A stretch of 29,422 nt of DNA from Alphaproteobacteria bacterium UBA3768 (GCA_002372315.1 DFFU01000024.1:1-29422), one strand, 5' to 3'. Counted from the stretch's first letter, positions 7,397 to 15,932 are shown. Program-made: numbers and translations. Notes: generated from the letters alone by a model not told the origin.

Positions 7397-8670
7397 TTGA
7401 AAAAAATTTAGCGCTGTTATTGAAAAAATATTTGCCCGAAAACACACAAAAGATTGCGGTGGCTGTGTCAGGAGGAGCTGACAGCTTGTGTTTGACGCAT
7501 TTGCTGTGTAAGTGGTGCGCAAAAAAACAAATTCAACTATATGCATTTACAGTCAATCATGGTTTGCGTCCTGAAGCAAAACATGAAGCTGAATCTGTGC
7601 ATGATTTATTGACCACATGGGGGGTGAATCATCAAATACTTTTATGGCGGGGGAAAAAGCCCAAAACACACATAGAAGAAAAAGCACGTCAAGTGCGTTA
7701 TGATTTGATGTACCAAGCCTGCAAAAAAAATAAAATTCAATACTTATTTTTGGCACACCATGCACAGGATCAATCTGAGACCTTCTTTACGCGCTTGGCG
7801 CATGGCAGTGGCGTGGATGGCCTATCTGCGATGGATGAGATATCTTCTTTTAAAAATATTTTTTTAATGCGCCCATTATTATCTGAAAATAAATCCACCA
7901 TTGTTGATTACCTCAACAAAAATCACATTCAATGGTTTGAAGATCAAATGAATCAGGATTTGAACTATGAGCGTGTGCGTTGGCGCCAAAGACAAAAAAC
8001 ACTCTCAGAATGGGGAATAACACCTAAAGTTATAAATACTTTGACCCAAAGAATTCAATCGGCAAAATATGCACTTTCTTTTTATACGGAAAATTTCATT
8101 AAGAACAATGTTTTTTTGTCTCCTGTGGGATACGTTTTTATTCAAAAATTGGCATGGGATATGATTCCATCTGCTATTCAAATTCGTGTGCTTCAAAAAA
8201 TATTACCTATTTTATCGGGTAATGATCGTTTTGTTTCTTTGGAAGGCATTGAAAATTTATTATCCGAAAGACGGAATAATTTTACTTTTGCTGGATGCCA
8301 GTTTGTAAAAAATGTTAAAGGACTTTATATTGCTAAGGAATATCGGACAATGCTTCCAAATAAGATTTTAATACCACAAAAAATAAATATTTGGGGCCCC
8401 TTTGATATCATTGTGCCCCGAAAAATGAAAATAGTTCCTTTACCCAGAAATAAGTACTTCAAAAACATACCAGCCCTGATTCAAAAAGGTTTTCCTTATT
8501 TGGAAGGAAAAATATATTATTCCATTGATTTGGAAGGATTTTGTGGAATCTATATTGGGGGAATGCCTGTTATGACACAAAAAGAACTTGAAAAAAAAGC
8601 ACATTTGGACTATAAAAGAGGCGAACAAAAAATTTATATTCATTTTAACCCAAGGAAAAATAATGCATAA
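7387..8670 (+). CDS. tilS: tRNA(Ile)-lysidine synthase
   Basis: TilS attaches lysine to C34 of the tRNA(Ile) CAU anticodon, changing both its amino acid identity and its codon reading to AUA. The 427-residue protein has the N-type ATP-pyrophosphatase loop SGGADS (28-33), then VNHGLRPEA and LAHHAQDQSET, all typical of TilS. The long C-terminal part is less conserved, as usual. It starts inside the last codons of cpoB (10-nt overlap) and its stop overlaps the ftsH start by 8 nt, so the three genes are tightly coupled. Confidence 0.95.
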   Translation: MSLIEKNLALLLKKYLPENTQKIAVAVSGGADSLCLTHLLCKWCAKKQIQLYAFTVNHGLRPEAKHEAESVHDLLTTWGVNHQILLWRGKKPKTHIEEKARQVRYDLMYQACKKNKIQYLFLAHHAQDQSETFFTRLAHGSGVDGLSAMDEISSFKNIFLMRPLLSENKSTIVDYLNKNHIQWFEDQMNQDLNYERVRWRQRQKTLSEWGITPKVINTLTQRIQSAKYALSFYTENFIKNNVFLSPVGYVFIQKLAWDMIPSAIQIRVLQKILPILSGNDRFVSLEGIENLLSERRNNFTFAGCQFVKNVKGLYIAKEYRTMLPNKILIPQKINIWGPFDIIVPRKMKIVPLPRNKYFKNIPALIQKGFPYLEGKIYYSIDLEGFCGIYIGGMPVMTQKELEKKAHLDYKRGEQKIYIHFNPRKNNA

Positions 8671-10540
8671 GAAAGTATTTAATAAAAGTTTTTTTATTTG
8701 GCTTACTTTATTTTTTGTATTGGCTGTTGTGGCAAATTTCAGCTATACTCCTACTGATAACCGAAACATACAGGAATTAGGTTATAGTGAGTTTTTGACC
8801 AAAACAAAAGCTGGTGAAATACAATCAGCTACGATCCAAGGACAAAATGTCGTTGGAAAAACAAAAGAGGGTAAAGATTTTAGAACTTATCTGCCAAATG
8901 ATTCCGGAATTATACCTTTGCTCACCGAAAATAAAGTGGAATTAAAGGCTGAACCTGTGCCAGAAAAGGGGGAATCTTGGGGTGAGATTTTACTTTCATG
9001 GCTGCCGATGCTTTTATTTTTGGGCTTCTGGATTATTATGATGAAACAGATGGCTGCTAGTAATGGAAAGGCTTTAAGTTTCGGTAAATCCAAAGCGCGT
9101 CTCTTAACGGGTAAGGATTCTGTGACCTTTAAGGATGTGGCGGGCATTGAAGAGGCAAAACAGGAATTGCAGGAAATTGTGGAATTTTTAAAGGCTCCTG
9201 CTAAATTTCAGCGTTTGGGTGGTAAAATTCCCAAAGGTGTTTTATTGGTAGGGCCTCCAGGAACAGGTAAAACATTGTTGGCCAAGGCGATTGCAGGTGA
9301 AGCAGGTGTGCCATTTTATTCCATTTCAGGTTCTGACTTTGTGGAAATGTTTGTGGGGGTAGGCGCTTCCCGTGTACGTGATATGTTTGAACAGGCTAAA
9401 AAGACCAGTCCATGCATCGTCTTTGTGGATGAAATTGATGCAGTGGGACGCCACCGTGGCGCAGGCCTTGGCGGTGGTAATGACGAACGTGAACAAACAT
9501 TGAATCAATTGTTGGTTGAAATGGATGGTTTTGAAGTAAATTCCGGTATTATTTTAATTGCAGCAACCAATCGTCCTGATGTACTGGATCCTGCTTTACT
9601 GCGTCCAGGCCGCTTTGATCGACAGGTGGTTGTGAATAATCCCGACGTCAAAGGGCGTGAAGAAATTTTGCGTGTCCACGTGCGTAAAGTTCCAATGGCG
9701 CAAGATGTTGATTTAAAAATCTTGGCACGTGGGACGCCAGGATTTTCAGGGGCTGATTTAGCCAACCTGGTGAATGAAGCGGCTTTACTGGCAGCCCGTC
9801 GCAATCAAACAATGGTAACGATGACTGATTTTGAGGATGCTAAAGATAAAGTCATGATGGGTACAGAGCGTCGCAGCCTTATGATGGATGAAAAAGAAAA
9901 GAAGATGACAGCCTATCACGAAGCAGGGCATGCGATTGTATCACTTCATTTGCCTGAATCAGATCCGCTTCATAAGGTGACTATTATTCCACGTGGTCGT
10001 GCGCTGGGCGTAACGATGCAATTACCCGAAAAAGATAAGTATTCACAGAGTAAAACTTATTTGCAGTCGCGCCTTTCTATTTTATTTGCGGGACGTGTAG
10101 CTGAAGAGATGATATTTGGTAAAGAAAAGGTATCCACAGGAGCCAGTAACGATTTACAGGTGGCCACGACAATTGCGCGTAAAATGGTATCAGAATGGGG
10201 CATGAGTCCACTGGGACCAATTGCCTTTGAAGAACCCGAATCGGATGTCTTTTTGGGATACAGCATAGCTAAACGCAAAAATATGGCTGATCATACGGCT
10301 TTACAGGTTGATAAAGCGATTTCTGATTTAATTTTGACTGCCTATAAACGCACACAAAATATTCTGCGTACGAATAAAAAAGAATTGGATATTTTGGCAA
10401 AAGGTTTGATAGATTATGAAACTTTATCGGGTGATGAAGTACGTGATTTAATCAAAGGTAAAAAAATTCGTCAAGATGAAAAGAAAAAATCAAATATTAA
10501 GGTTCGTGCAACATTGCCTGATGTGACCGAAAAAGTGTAA
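8663..10540 (+). CDS. ftsH: ATP-dependent zinc metalloprotease FtsH
   Basis: FtsH is the hexameric membrane AAA+ protease that degrades membrane and regulatory proteins. With start 8663 (AAGGA upstream) it has 625 residues. It has two membrane helices (about 8-26 and 108-127) around a small periplasmic domain. The AAA module has Walker A GPPGTGKT (197-204), Walker B IVFVDE (252-257) and the second region of homology around ATNRPDVLDPALLRPGRFDR. The protease domain has the zinc motif HEAGH (419-423) and the third ligand Asp in ASNDLQ (about 497). Nothing is missing. The frame extends upstream into tilS from a TTG, but the ATG at 8663 fits the family start. Confidence 0.98.
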   Translation: MHKKVFNKSFFIWLTLFFVLAVVANFSYTPTDNRNIQELGYSEFLTKTKAGEIQSATIQGQNVVGKTKEGKDFRTYLPNDSGIIPLLTENKVELKAEPVPEKGESWGEILLSWLPMLLFLGFWIIMMKQMAASNGKALSFGKSKARLLTGKDSVTFKDVAGIEEAKQELQEIVEFLKAPAKFQRLGGKIPKGVLLVGPPGTGKTLLAKAIAGEAGVPFYSISGSDFVEMFVGVGASRVRDMFEQAKKTSPCIVFVDEIDAVGRHRGAGLGGGNDEREQTLNQLLVEMDGFEVNSGIILIAATNRPDVLDPALLRPGRFDRQVVVNNPDVKGREEILRVHVRKVPMAQDVDLKILARGTPGFSGADLANLVNEAALLAARRNQTMVTMTDFEDAKDKVMMGTERRSLMMDEKEKKMTAYHEAGHAIVSLHLPESDPLHKVTIIPRGRALGVTMQLPEKDKYSQSKTYLQSRLSILFAGRVAEEMIFGKEKVSTGASNDLQVATTIARKMVSEWGMSPLGPIAFEEPESDVFLGYSIAKRKNMADHTALQVDKAISDLILTAYKRTQNILRTNKKELDILAKGLIDYETLSGDEVRDLIKGKKIRQDEKKKSNIKVRATLPDVTEKV

Positions 10541-10582
10541 TTTTTTCTTGCTTTTTTTACTACAATTGTTTAAGCTATAATT

Positions 10583-10738
10583 ATGTCAGATACTTTGGAA
10601 CAACAGGTGGATAAAAACTTAAATCTTTCGGGCAAAAAGCGAGATAAGTTTTTGCGTGAGGCTGTTGCTTTACGTGCCAATATTGCATTACGCAAAAAAC
10701 AGCAAAAGGAAAGAAAAAAATGTATGCCTTTAAGATAA
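10583..10738 (+). CDS. Small basic protein overlapping the start of murA
   Basis: A 51-codon frame starts MSDTLEQQVDKN, continues with SGKKRDKFLREAVALRANIA and ends in a very basic tail rich in Lys, Gln and Arg. It runs 19 nt into murA in another frame. From memory, short basic ORFs with an 'LREAL..LR.NL.RRK.Q' pattern sit next to murA in other alphaproteobacteria; I could not check this. Against it: there is no Shine-Dalgarno, and a perfect TATAAT (10576-10581) lies 1 nt before the ATG. A transcript from that box would start inside the ORF and serve murA, leaving translation to read-through from ftsH. Function unknown. Confidence 0.5.
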   Translation: MSDTLEQQVDKNLNLSGKKRDKFLREAVALRANIALRKKQQKERKKCMPLR

Positions 10739-11979
10739 CTGGTGGACAAAAGTTGTCAGGAAGTGTTGAAATTCAATCGGCAAAAAATGCAATTTTACCG
10801 CTGATGATTTGTACGCTTCTGACACCTGAATCGATTATTTTGCACAAAGTATCAATGCTGGCTGATGTTAAAACATTAATGCAGTTACTGGAATCTTTGG
10901 GTACAAAAATTACTATGAATGGGGACACAATGATTTTGCAAACCCCAGAGATTAAAACAACGGTTGCGTCCTATGATTATATTTCAAAAATGCGCGCTGG
11001 TTTTTGGGTATTGGGTCCGCTTTTGGCACGAATGAAACAAGCTTCTGTTTCTTTACCGGGGGGGTGTGCAATAGGTGCACGAGCTCTGGATATTTATTTT
11101 TCAGCTTTAACAGCGATGGGCGCAACTATTGAAAATGATAATGGCTATATTAAGGCTTCAGGCCAATTACAGGGTGCAGATGTGAATTGTTGGCGCGTAA
11201 CGGTAGGGGGAACACATAATACAATTATGGCGGCTAGTCTTGCGCAAGGCACAACAATAATTCATAATGCTGCGTTAGAACCTGAGGTAATGGATTTGAT
11301 TCAAATGCTCACTCAAATGGGGGCAAAATTTGAAGGTGTCGGAACACGTGATTTAATCATACAGGGTGTGGACAAATTGCATGGTGCTGAATATACGCCA
11401 GTTCCAGATCGCATTGAAACAATGACCTTTATATCGGCGGCAACGATTACAAAATCACATATCTTTTTAAAAAATGCACAATTAGATTTATGTGAATCCG
11501 AATTGGGTGTTTTTCATGCAGGAAAAGTAAAATTGACACAAATTGATACTGGGGTAGATGTGGATGCTACAATGGCTGAATTGGTCGGATTACCGATTAC
11601 AACAGGACCCTATCCTGAATTTGCAACAGATAACCAGTCCCTTATGTGTGCAATACTTTCTTTAGCCAAAGGGGAAAGCATTATCAATGAAAAAATGCAC
11701 GATAATCGCTTTATGCATGTGCCAGAACTTGTTCGTATGGGGGCTAATATTCGTTTGATAGATAATACCCATGCGATTATTACTGGCGTGGATCAATTAA
11801 AAGGGGCGACTGTTATGGCTTCGGATCTGCGCGGCGGGGCTGCTTTGGTTGTAGCGGCATTGGCGGCGCAAGGTTATTCCACAATTCAGCGTGTCTATCA
11901 TATTGATCGTGGTTATTATCATTTGGAAGAAAAACTGAAAAAACTAGGTGCTGATATTGAACGCCTTTGGTTGGATTAA
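10720..11979 (+). CDS. murA: UDP-N-acetylglucosamine 1-carboxyvinyltransferase
   Basis: MurA transfers enolpyruvate from PEP to UDP-GlcNAc, the first committed step of peptidoglycan synthesis in the cytoplasm. At 419 residues it has normal length. The start is typical (AFKITGG), with Lys22-Asn23 in SAKNAILPL. The catalytic loop LPGGCAIGARALD holds Cys116, the residue hit by fosfomycin, so ordinary fosfomycin sensitivity is expected at the target. Later family segments include DRIETMTFI, FATDNQSL and DLRGGAALV. Shine-Dalgarno AAAAGGAAAG precedes the ATG. Its stop overlaps the convergent rnd stop by 4 nt, leaving no room for a terminator. Confidence 0.97.
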   Translation: MYAFKITGGQKLSGSVEIQSAKNAILPLMICTLLTPESIILHKVSMLADVKTLMQLLESLGTKITMNGDTMILQTPEIKTTVASYDYISKMRAGFWVLGPLLARMKQASVSLPGGCAIGARALDIYFSALTAMGATIENDNGYIKASGQLQGADVNCWRVTVGGTHNTIMAASLAQGTTIIHNAALEPEVMDLIQMLTQMGAKFEGVGTRDLIIQGVDKLHGAEYTPVPDRIETMTFISAATITKSHIFLKNAQLDLCESELGVFHAGKVKLTQIDTGVDVDATMAELVGLPITTGPYPEFATDNQSLMCAILSLAKGESIINEKMHDNRFMHVPELVRMGANIRLIDNTHAIITGVDQLKGATVMASDLRGGAALVVAALAAQGYSTIQRVYHIDRGYYHLEEKLKKLGADIERLWLD

Positions 11980-13121
11980 ACAGATTTTACCACCAACGTA
12001 TGTTGATCGGGATCATAGAAAAAAGCCAATTTCCCCTCCATCAGTTTTTTGACTTTTTGCCCAAAAATTTTATAGCGCCACCCTTTCATAAAAGGGACAT
12101 TTTCGTGGCCTTTGGCATAATGGGCTAAATCATCACTTGTGGCGACTAAATAAGGGGCTACAAGTTCTTGTTCGCAGACAACATTCAGCAGTAATTTTAA
12201 AGCTTCCATCCAACTTTTTTGCGCTGGTGTCAAATTGATCTTTTCGGGTAAGTGCCACTCTAAGGAGCTTTCTTTTGCAACTTTTTCTAATGTTTCCAAT
12301 AGGCTTTTTCCTAAATCAGATTTAGAAAATCCATTGGAAATAGTACGTAAAATTTCTAATTCCTCTGCATTTTGGGGGCATGAAGCGGCAATTTCTAAAA
12401 CAGCTTCATCAGTTAAAATGTGTTTTCTGGGGCGATCCTTTTCTTGTGCCATTTTTTCGCGCCACTCACATAATCTTGCACATAAATGAATATTTTCTTT
12501 TTTCTTAAAAGGTACATGCATTTTTGCCATAATATGAATGATATCGGCTTCGTAAAGGTTAGGGGATGTTAAATGTTGCATTTCCTCCTGAATCCAATCT
12601 AATCGATTGGCGACACAAATTTCATCCATCATTTTTTGATAAATATCCTGTAATTCAATCACATCATGCCGAGCATATTTTTCTTGCTCTTTACTGAGTG
12701 GGCGATGTGACCAGTCTGTGATACGCATACCTTTATCCAATTCAACTCCCACGTAATCTTTAACCAATTGTTGGTAACTTACATTATCGCCATATCCACA
12801 TACCATGGCCCCCACTTGTGTGTCAAAGATAGGTTCAGGCATTTGATGCATCAAATGGTAAAAAATTTCAATATCTTGACGACATGCATGAAAAACTTTG
12901 ATGATATTTTTATTTTTTAAAATATCAAAAAAAGCGTTCAGGTCTATATTTTCTGCCAAAGCATCAATGACCCAAGCCTTTTTATTCGTTCCCACTTGAA
13001 TCAGACACAACTGTGGATAATACGTTTTTTCACGAATAAATTCTGTATCTACGGTCACAAAGCGTGCGACTTTTAATTTTGCACATAAAGCATTCAATTT
13101 TTCAGTTGTTTTTATAATCAT
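11976..13121 (-). CDS. rnd: Ribonuclease D
   Basis: RNase D is a 3'-5' exoribonuclease of the DEDDy group that trims tRNA and other stable RNA ends. The chosen start gives 381 residues. Exo I is VDTEF (Asp25, Glu27), Exo II contains Asp83 in HACRQD, and Exo III is YARHD (Tyr149, Asp153). An HRDC-type domain follows the exonuclease domain at about 205-290. The frame stays open 35 codons upstream, but ATG 13121 starts the homologous region and follows AAGGGAATT. A TTGCAT-17-TATAAG promoter ends 6 nt before this ATG, so the mRNA is probably leaderless. The divergent neighbour is another RNA 3'-end enzyme. Confidence 0.93.
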   Translation of the reverse strand: MIIKTTEKLNALCAKLKVARFVTVDTEFIREKTYYPQLCLIQVGTNKKAWVIDALAENIDLNAFFDILKNKNIIKVFHACRQDIEIFYHLMHQMPEPIFDTQVGAMVCGYGDNVSYQQLVKDYVGVELDKGMRITDWSHRPLSKEQEKYARHDVIELQDIYQKMMDEICVANRLDWIQEEMQHLTSPNLYEADIIHIMAKMHVPFKKKENIHLCARLCEWREKMAQEKDRPRKHILTDEAVLEIAASCPQNAEELEILRTISNGFSKSDLGKSLLETLEKVAKESSLEWHLPEKINLTPAQKSWMEALKLLLNVVCEQELVAPYLVATSDDLAHYAKGHENVPFMKGWRYKIFGQKVKKLMEGKLAFFYDPDQHTLVVKSV

Positions 13122-13127
13122 AATTCC

Positions 13128-13156
13128 CTTATACGCTTTTTTTGCTTGCGATGCAA
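13128..13156 (-). promoter_or_regulatory. Promoter of rnd, predicted leaderless
   Basis: On the minus strand TTGCAT (13156-13151), 17-bp spacer, TATAAG (13133-13128), then 6 nt to the ATG at 13121. The expected transcription start is the A of the start codon. The -35 shares one base with the divergent cca -35. Confidence 0.65.
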
Positions 13157-13174
13157 CGAAAATTTTGCTATAAT
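13146..13174 (+). promoter_or_regulatory. Promoter of the CCA-adding-enzyme-like gene, predicted leaderless
   Basis: TTGCGA (13146-13151), 17-bp spacer, TATAAT (13169-13174), then 6 nt (AAGGGC) to ATG 13181. The geometry is identical to the divergent rnd promoter. The start of transcription is expected at the A of the ATG. Confidence 0.65.
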
Positions 13175-13180
13175 AAGGGC

Positions 13181-13948
13181 ATGGAAGTTTTATGGAATAC
13201 TGCAGCAATACAAATTTATAAAGCACTAGATGGTCAGGTTCGATTGGTTGGTGGATGTATCCGTGACTATCTGTGCCGTCGCCCCATACATGATCGGGAT
13301 ATGGCGACGCCTTTGACGCCAGATATTGTTGAAAAGAAATTATCAGAGGCGGGGATAGACTTCATCTCAATTGGTAAGACACATGGGACAATTACCGCTA
13401 AAATTGCTGGTCGTCCGTATGAGATTACAACTTTACGCAAAGATGATAAAACAGATGGACGCCATGCAATTGTCAGTTGGACAACATCTTATAAGACAGA
13501 TGCTATGCGTCGTGATTTTACGGTCAATGCTTTTTCGGCAGATATAAAAAACAAAATTTTTGATTATACGACAGGGCGCAGTGATTTAGCACAAGGTTTG
13601 ATTCGTTTTATTGGTGACCCCGAAAAAAGAATTATGGAAGATTACCTCAGAATTTTGCGTTATTTCCGCTTTTGGTCAACGATCAGTACATTGCCGATTG
13701 ATGAAAAGGTATTGGCTTTATGTGCCAAGCATGCTGATGGTTTAAATCAATTATCGGATGATCGTTTACGTGATGAAATATACCGTATTATTATGACACC
13801 AAAGGCTGAGGAAGCTTTATCGGCCATGAAAAAATCGGGAATATTAACAAAACGTATTTTGGAAATTCCTTTTTCTAAAAAACAAATGGAAGAACTTAAA
13901 AAAAATTCAATTTCAAAAAAACTTAAAAAATTGGGTTTTAACGTATAA
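13181..13948 (+). CDS. Short CCA-adding enzyme / poly(A) polymerase family protein
   Basis: Class II nucleotidyltransferase of the type that builds or repairs the tRNA 3' CCA, or adds poly(A). The head domain has GGCIRD (24-29) and the metal-binding pair Asp38/Asp40 in HDRDMAT. RRDFTVNA (110-117) and EDYLRILRYFRF (153-164) complete the conserved head-neck motifs. The protein ends at 255 residues with a Lys-rich stretch, whereas alphaproteobacterial relatives are usually near 400, so the C-terminal body and tail that hold the tRNA appear to be missing. The 3' end contains several A-runs, where a frameshift could occur, but the pilin-like gene begins 11 nt after the stop and leaves no room for the lost part. 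ATG 13181 is chosen because homology begins there. It may be a naturally compact enzyme. Confidence 0.82.
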   Translation: MEVLWNTAAIQIYKALDGQVRLVGGCIRDYLCRRPIHDRDMATPLTPDIVEKKLSEAGIDFISIGKTHGTITAKIAGRPYEITTLRKDDKTDGRHAIVSWTTSYKTDAMRRDFTVNAFSADIKNKIFDYTTGRSDLAQGLIRFIGDPEKRIMEDYLRILRYFRFWSTISTLPIDEKVLALCAKHADGLNQLSDDRLRDEIYRIIMTPKAEEALSAMKKSGILTKRILEIPFSKKQMEELKKNSISKKLKKLGFNV

Positions 13949-13959
13949 GGGGGGAAAAT

Positions 13960-14409
13960 ATGAAAAATCAATTCAAATATTGTGAATCTGGTCGTACAAT
14001 GTTGGAAATGTTGGGTGTTTTGGGCATTATGGGTATTATTATGTATGGTGCTGTTGCGGGGATTAATTATGGTATGAGCACCTATAAAATCAACCAAACC
14101 TACAATGAAATTCAAGAAGCCATACAGGGTATCCAAGACCTATATTCATGGAGTCGATCATACGACGGAATAACAATAGGAACACTTTGTGATAATGATA
14201 TTTTTGCGAACTGTACTACCGGTGATAGTACTGTCACAAATGCCTTTGGTGGAGCGATTCAGGTGCAAGAAGATGGAAGCTCATTTAAACTGACATACAG
14301 CATTTCGGACGACGCCTCACTCAATCGTTTGATGGAAATGGAATGGGGAACAATTAAATGTACCCAAAGTTCTAGTAGTCTTATTTGCCAGCCAAATGAC
14401 GACACTTAA
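13960..14409 (+). CDS. Small type IV pilin-like protein
   Basis: A 149-residue protein with a prepilin leader of 11 residues ending in Gly, then RTMLEMLGVLGIMGIIM. If cleavage follows Gly11, Glu16 is at +5 and Arg12 at +1, the same unusual arrangement as in the gene ending at position 1. The hydrophobic N-terminal helix and NQTYNEIQEAIQGIQ helix are followed by a pilin-like head with NAFGGAIQV, a segment typical of type II/IV pilins. Four cysteines lie in the head (two pairs at roughly 79/87 and 133/143). Strong Shine-Dalgarno (AAGGGGGGA). It follows cca by 11 nt and may be read from the same promoter. Likely a pilin or pseudopilin; no assembly genes are nearby. Confidence 0.82.
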   Translation: MKNQFKYCESGRTMLEMLGVLGIMGIIMYGAVAGINYGMSTYKINQTYNEIQEAIQGIQDLYSWSRSYDGITIGTLCDNDIFANCTTGDSTVTNAFGGAIQVQEDGSSFKLTYSISDDASLNRLMEMEWGTIKCTQSSSSLICQPNDDT

Positions 14410-15305
14410 TCATTCAATAGCTGTTGGACCATTTGACGATTTTGTTCTTTAAACCGTGACAGTTTTAAAAGGGCGAACAGTTGTGCTTGTTCATAAAGAG
14501 GCAACGCACCTGTATCCAACAAAAGATCTTCATTATGTTTTAGGTACATTTTAATGAAAAAACCTTGTGCCTCTCCACCATTATCCAAAAATGTATTGAT
14601 GGCATCCACATAAAACCATTCATGTCCTAAATTTAAAATCTGTTCTTGATTTGTTTCCCATTCTTTTTTTAATGATGCGATTAATTCTTTGGGTAAAACC
14701 ATGGGACTATAACCCCCAATGTGATTGGCGGGATTTTTTGGCTTTTCAATTAAACGATTATTGGTTAAAATGGAATTATTGGATACATCTTCTTTTTCAA
14801 CACCAGTAATTAAAATTTGATGTTCATCTGCCATAAAAGCTTCTAACAAGCCCTTTAAGTGTGAATTATTTTCATCTTTAGATACGATAATATCATCTGG
14901 GAAAATAAATACCATATGGCGATTATGGGACACAGTGCTAGCACAATATAAAACTTGAGCCGTGCCAACAGGTTTATCCTGAATCACAAATTTTAAATCT
15001 GTGTCATCAGGTAAAAAGGTGGATTGTAAAACTTCGGCGATTTCTGTCCTATTTTTATTTTTTAATTTTTCGGCTGTTTTATTATCACGTGCCAAAGCTT
15101 TTTTAAAGGCTTCTATTGTTTCATTGTCTGAACAAACCAAAGTGATATGTCGTCCTCCAACACGGATAATTTCCCCCAATACATAATCAATTAAGCGGAT
15201 ATCACCAAAAGGCATTAAAGATTTATGGGCAATTCCCTTGGAATGGGGATAGTTACGGGTACTTAATCCCCCGCAGGCCAAAACAAATTCTACATTATCG
15301 TACAT
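14406..15305 (-). CDS. GalU/RmlA-like sugar-1-phosphate nucleotidyltransferase
   Basis: A 299-residue protein with a nucleotidyltransferase fold like GalU and RmlA, which make UDP- or dTDP-sugars. The N-terminal nucleotide-binding loop is degenerate: LACGGLSTRNYPHSKG in place of the usual G-x-GTR-L-P-x-(S/T)K. IQDKPVGTAQVLYCA and FIFPDDIIV match the G-x-A-x-A and hxPDDhh segments of GalU. EKP and GGYSPMVLP correspond to later sugar-site segments. It is the last gene of lgt > DUF2062 > pgeF > this gene. Its ATG directly follows the pgeF stop, and its Shine-Dalgarno (AAGGAGG) lies inside pgeF. Substrate unknown; the envelope-related operon suggests surface sugar metabolism. The stop overlaps the convergent pilin gene by 4 nt. 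Confidence 0.72.
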   Translation of the reverse strand: MYDNVEFVLACGGLSTRNYPHSKGIAHKSLMPFGDIRLIDYVLGEIIRVGGRHITLVCSDNETIEAFKKALARDNKTAEKLKNKNRTEIAEVLQSTFLPDDTDLKFVIQDKPVGTAQVLYCASTVSHNRHMVFIFPDDIIVSKDENNSHLKGLLEAFMADEHQILITGVEKEDVSNNSILTNNRLIEKPKNPANHIGGYSPMVLPKELIASLKKEWETNQEQILNLGHEWFYVDAINTFLDNGGEAQGFFIKMYLKHNEDLLLDTGALPLYEQAQLFALLKLSRFKEQNRQMVQQLLND

Positions 15306-15932
15306 TTATACCTCCTTGATTTGAATAATACTAAATTGGCGAGCAGGATTTTTTGGATCCCGCCGATAACTGTTATAGTTGAAATCCGTATAAGTATCCG
15401 TTCCATCTGTTTGAATATTTTCTACACCACTATGGCGCAAACGCATTTGTAAATAAGCATCAAAGTCAAATAAGATTTTGTTATTTTCTTCGGTAAAAAA
15501 GTGTTGATGAATAGGGGGAAATAAAGCCTTCATTTCTGGGGAAACCTCAAAGCTTTGAATTTGCAGGTGAGGGCCTATGGCAGCCACAATATTTTTGGGT
15601 TCTGAACCATGCATTTGCATTAAATGAACCGTGTTTTCAATCAATCCTTGTACGGCACTTTTCCACCCCGCATGAATGGCAGCCACTATATGTTTTTGTG
15701 TATCTGCCAACAAAATAGGACCACAATCAGCTGTACGAACAGTTAAAGGCAAGGCTGATTTATCTGTGACAATTGCATCTGAATCCAGCCAATCGGATGG
15801 CTTTTCATCTAACCAAATACAATCGGCAAAATGTGGCTGTTTCATGCAGATAGTATCCATTATTTGTGCGGATTCTTTGGCATCATAAAAGGTTGCATTT
15901 AACCACTTTAAATCTTGAAAAACAGGTTTCAT
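15306..15932 (-). CDS. pgeF: PgeF/YfiH-family purine nucleoside phosphorylase (laccase-domain) protein
   Basis: A 208-residue member of the 'multicopper polyphenol oxidase' or YfiH/LACC1 family. Members have been shown to be purine nucleoside phosphorylases/adenosine deaminases, and E. coli YfiH has been linked to peptidoglycan editing. The metal-site residues are visible: Cys70 in VRTADCGP and His87 in HAGWKS, followed by AAIGPHLQ. It is shorter at the N-terminus than E. coli YfiH (about 243 residues). Its ATG overlaps the DUF2062 gene stop by 4 nt. Confidence 0.88.
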   Translation of the reverse strand: MKPVFQDLKWLNATFYDAKESAQIMDTICMKQPHFADCIWLDEKPSDWLDSDAIVTDKSALPLTVRTADCGPILLADTQKHIVAAIHAGWKSAVQGLIENTVHLMQMHGSEPKNIVAAIGPHLQIQSFEVSPEMKALFPPIHQHFFTEENNKILFDFDAYLQMRLRHSGVENIQTDGTDTYTDFNYNSYRRDPKNPARQFSIIQIKEV

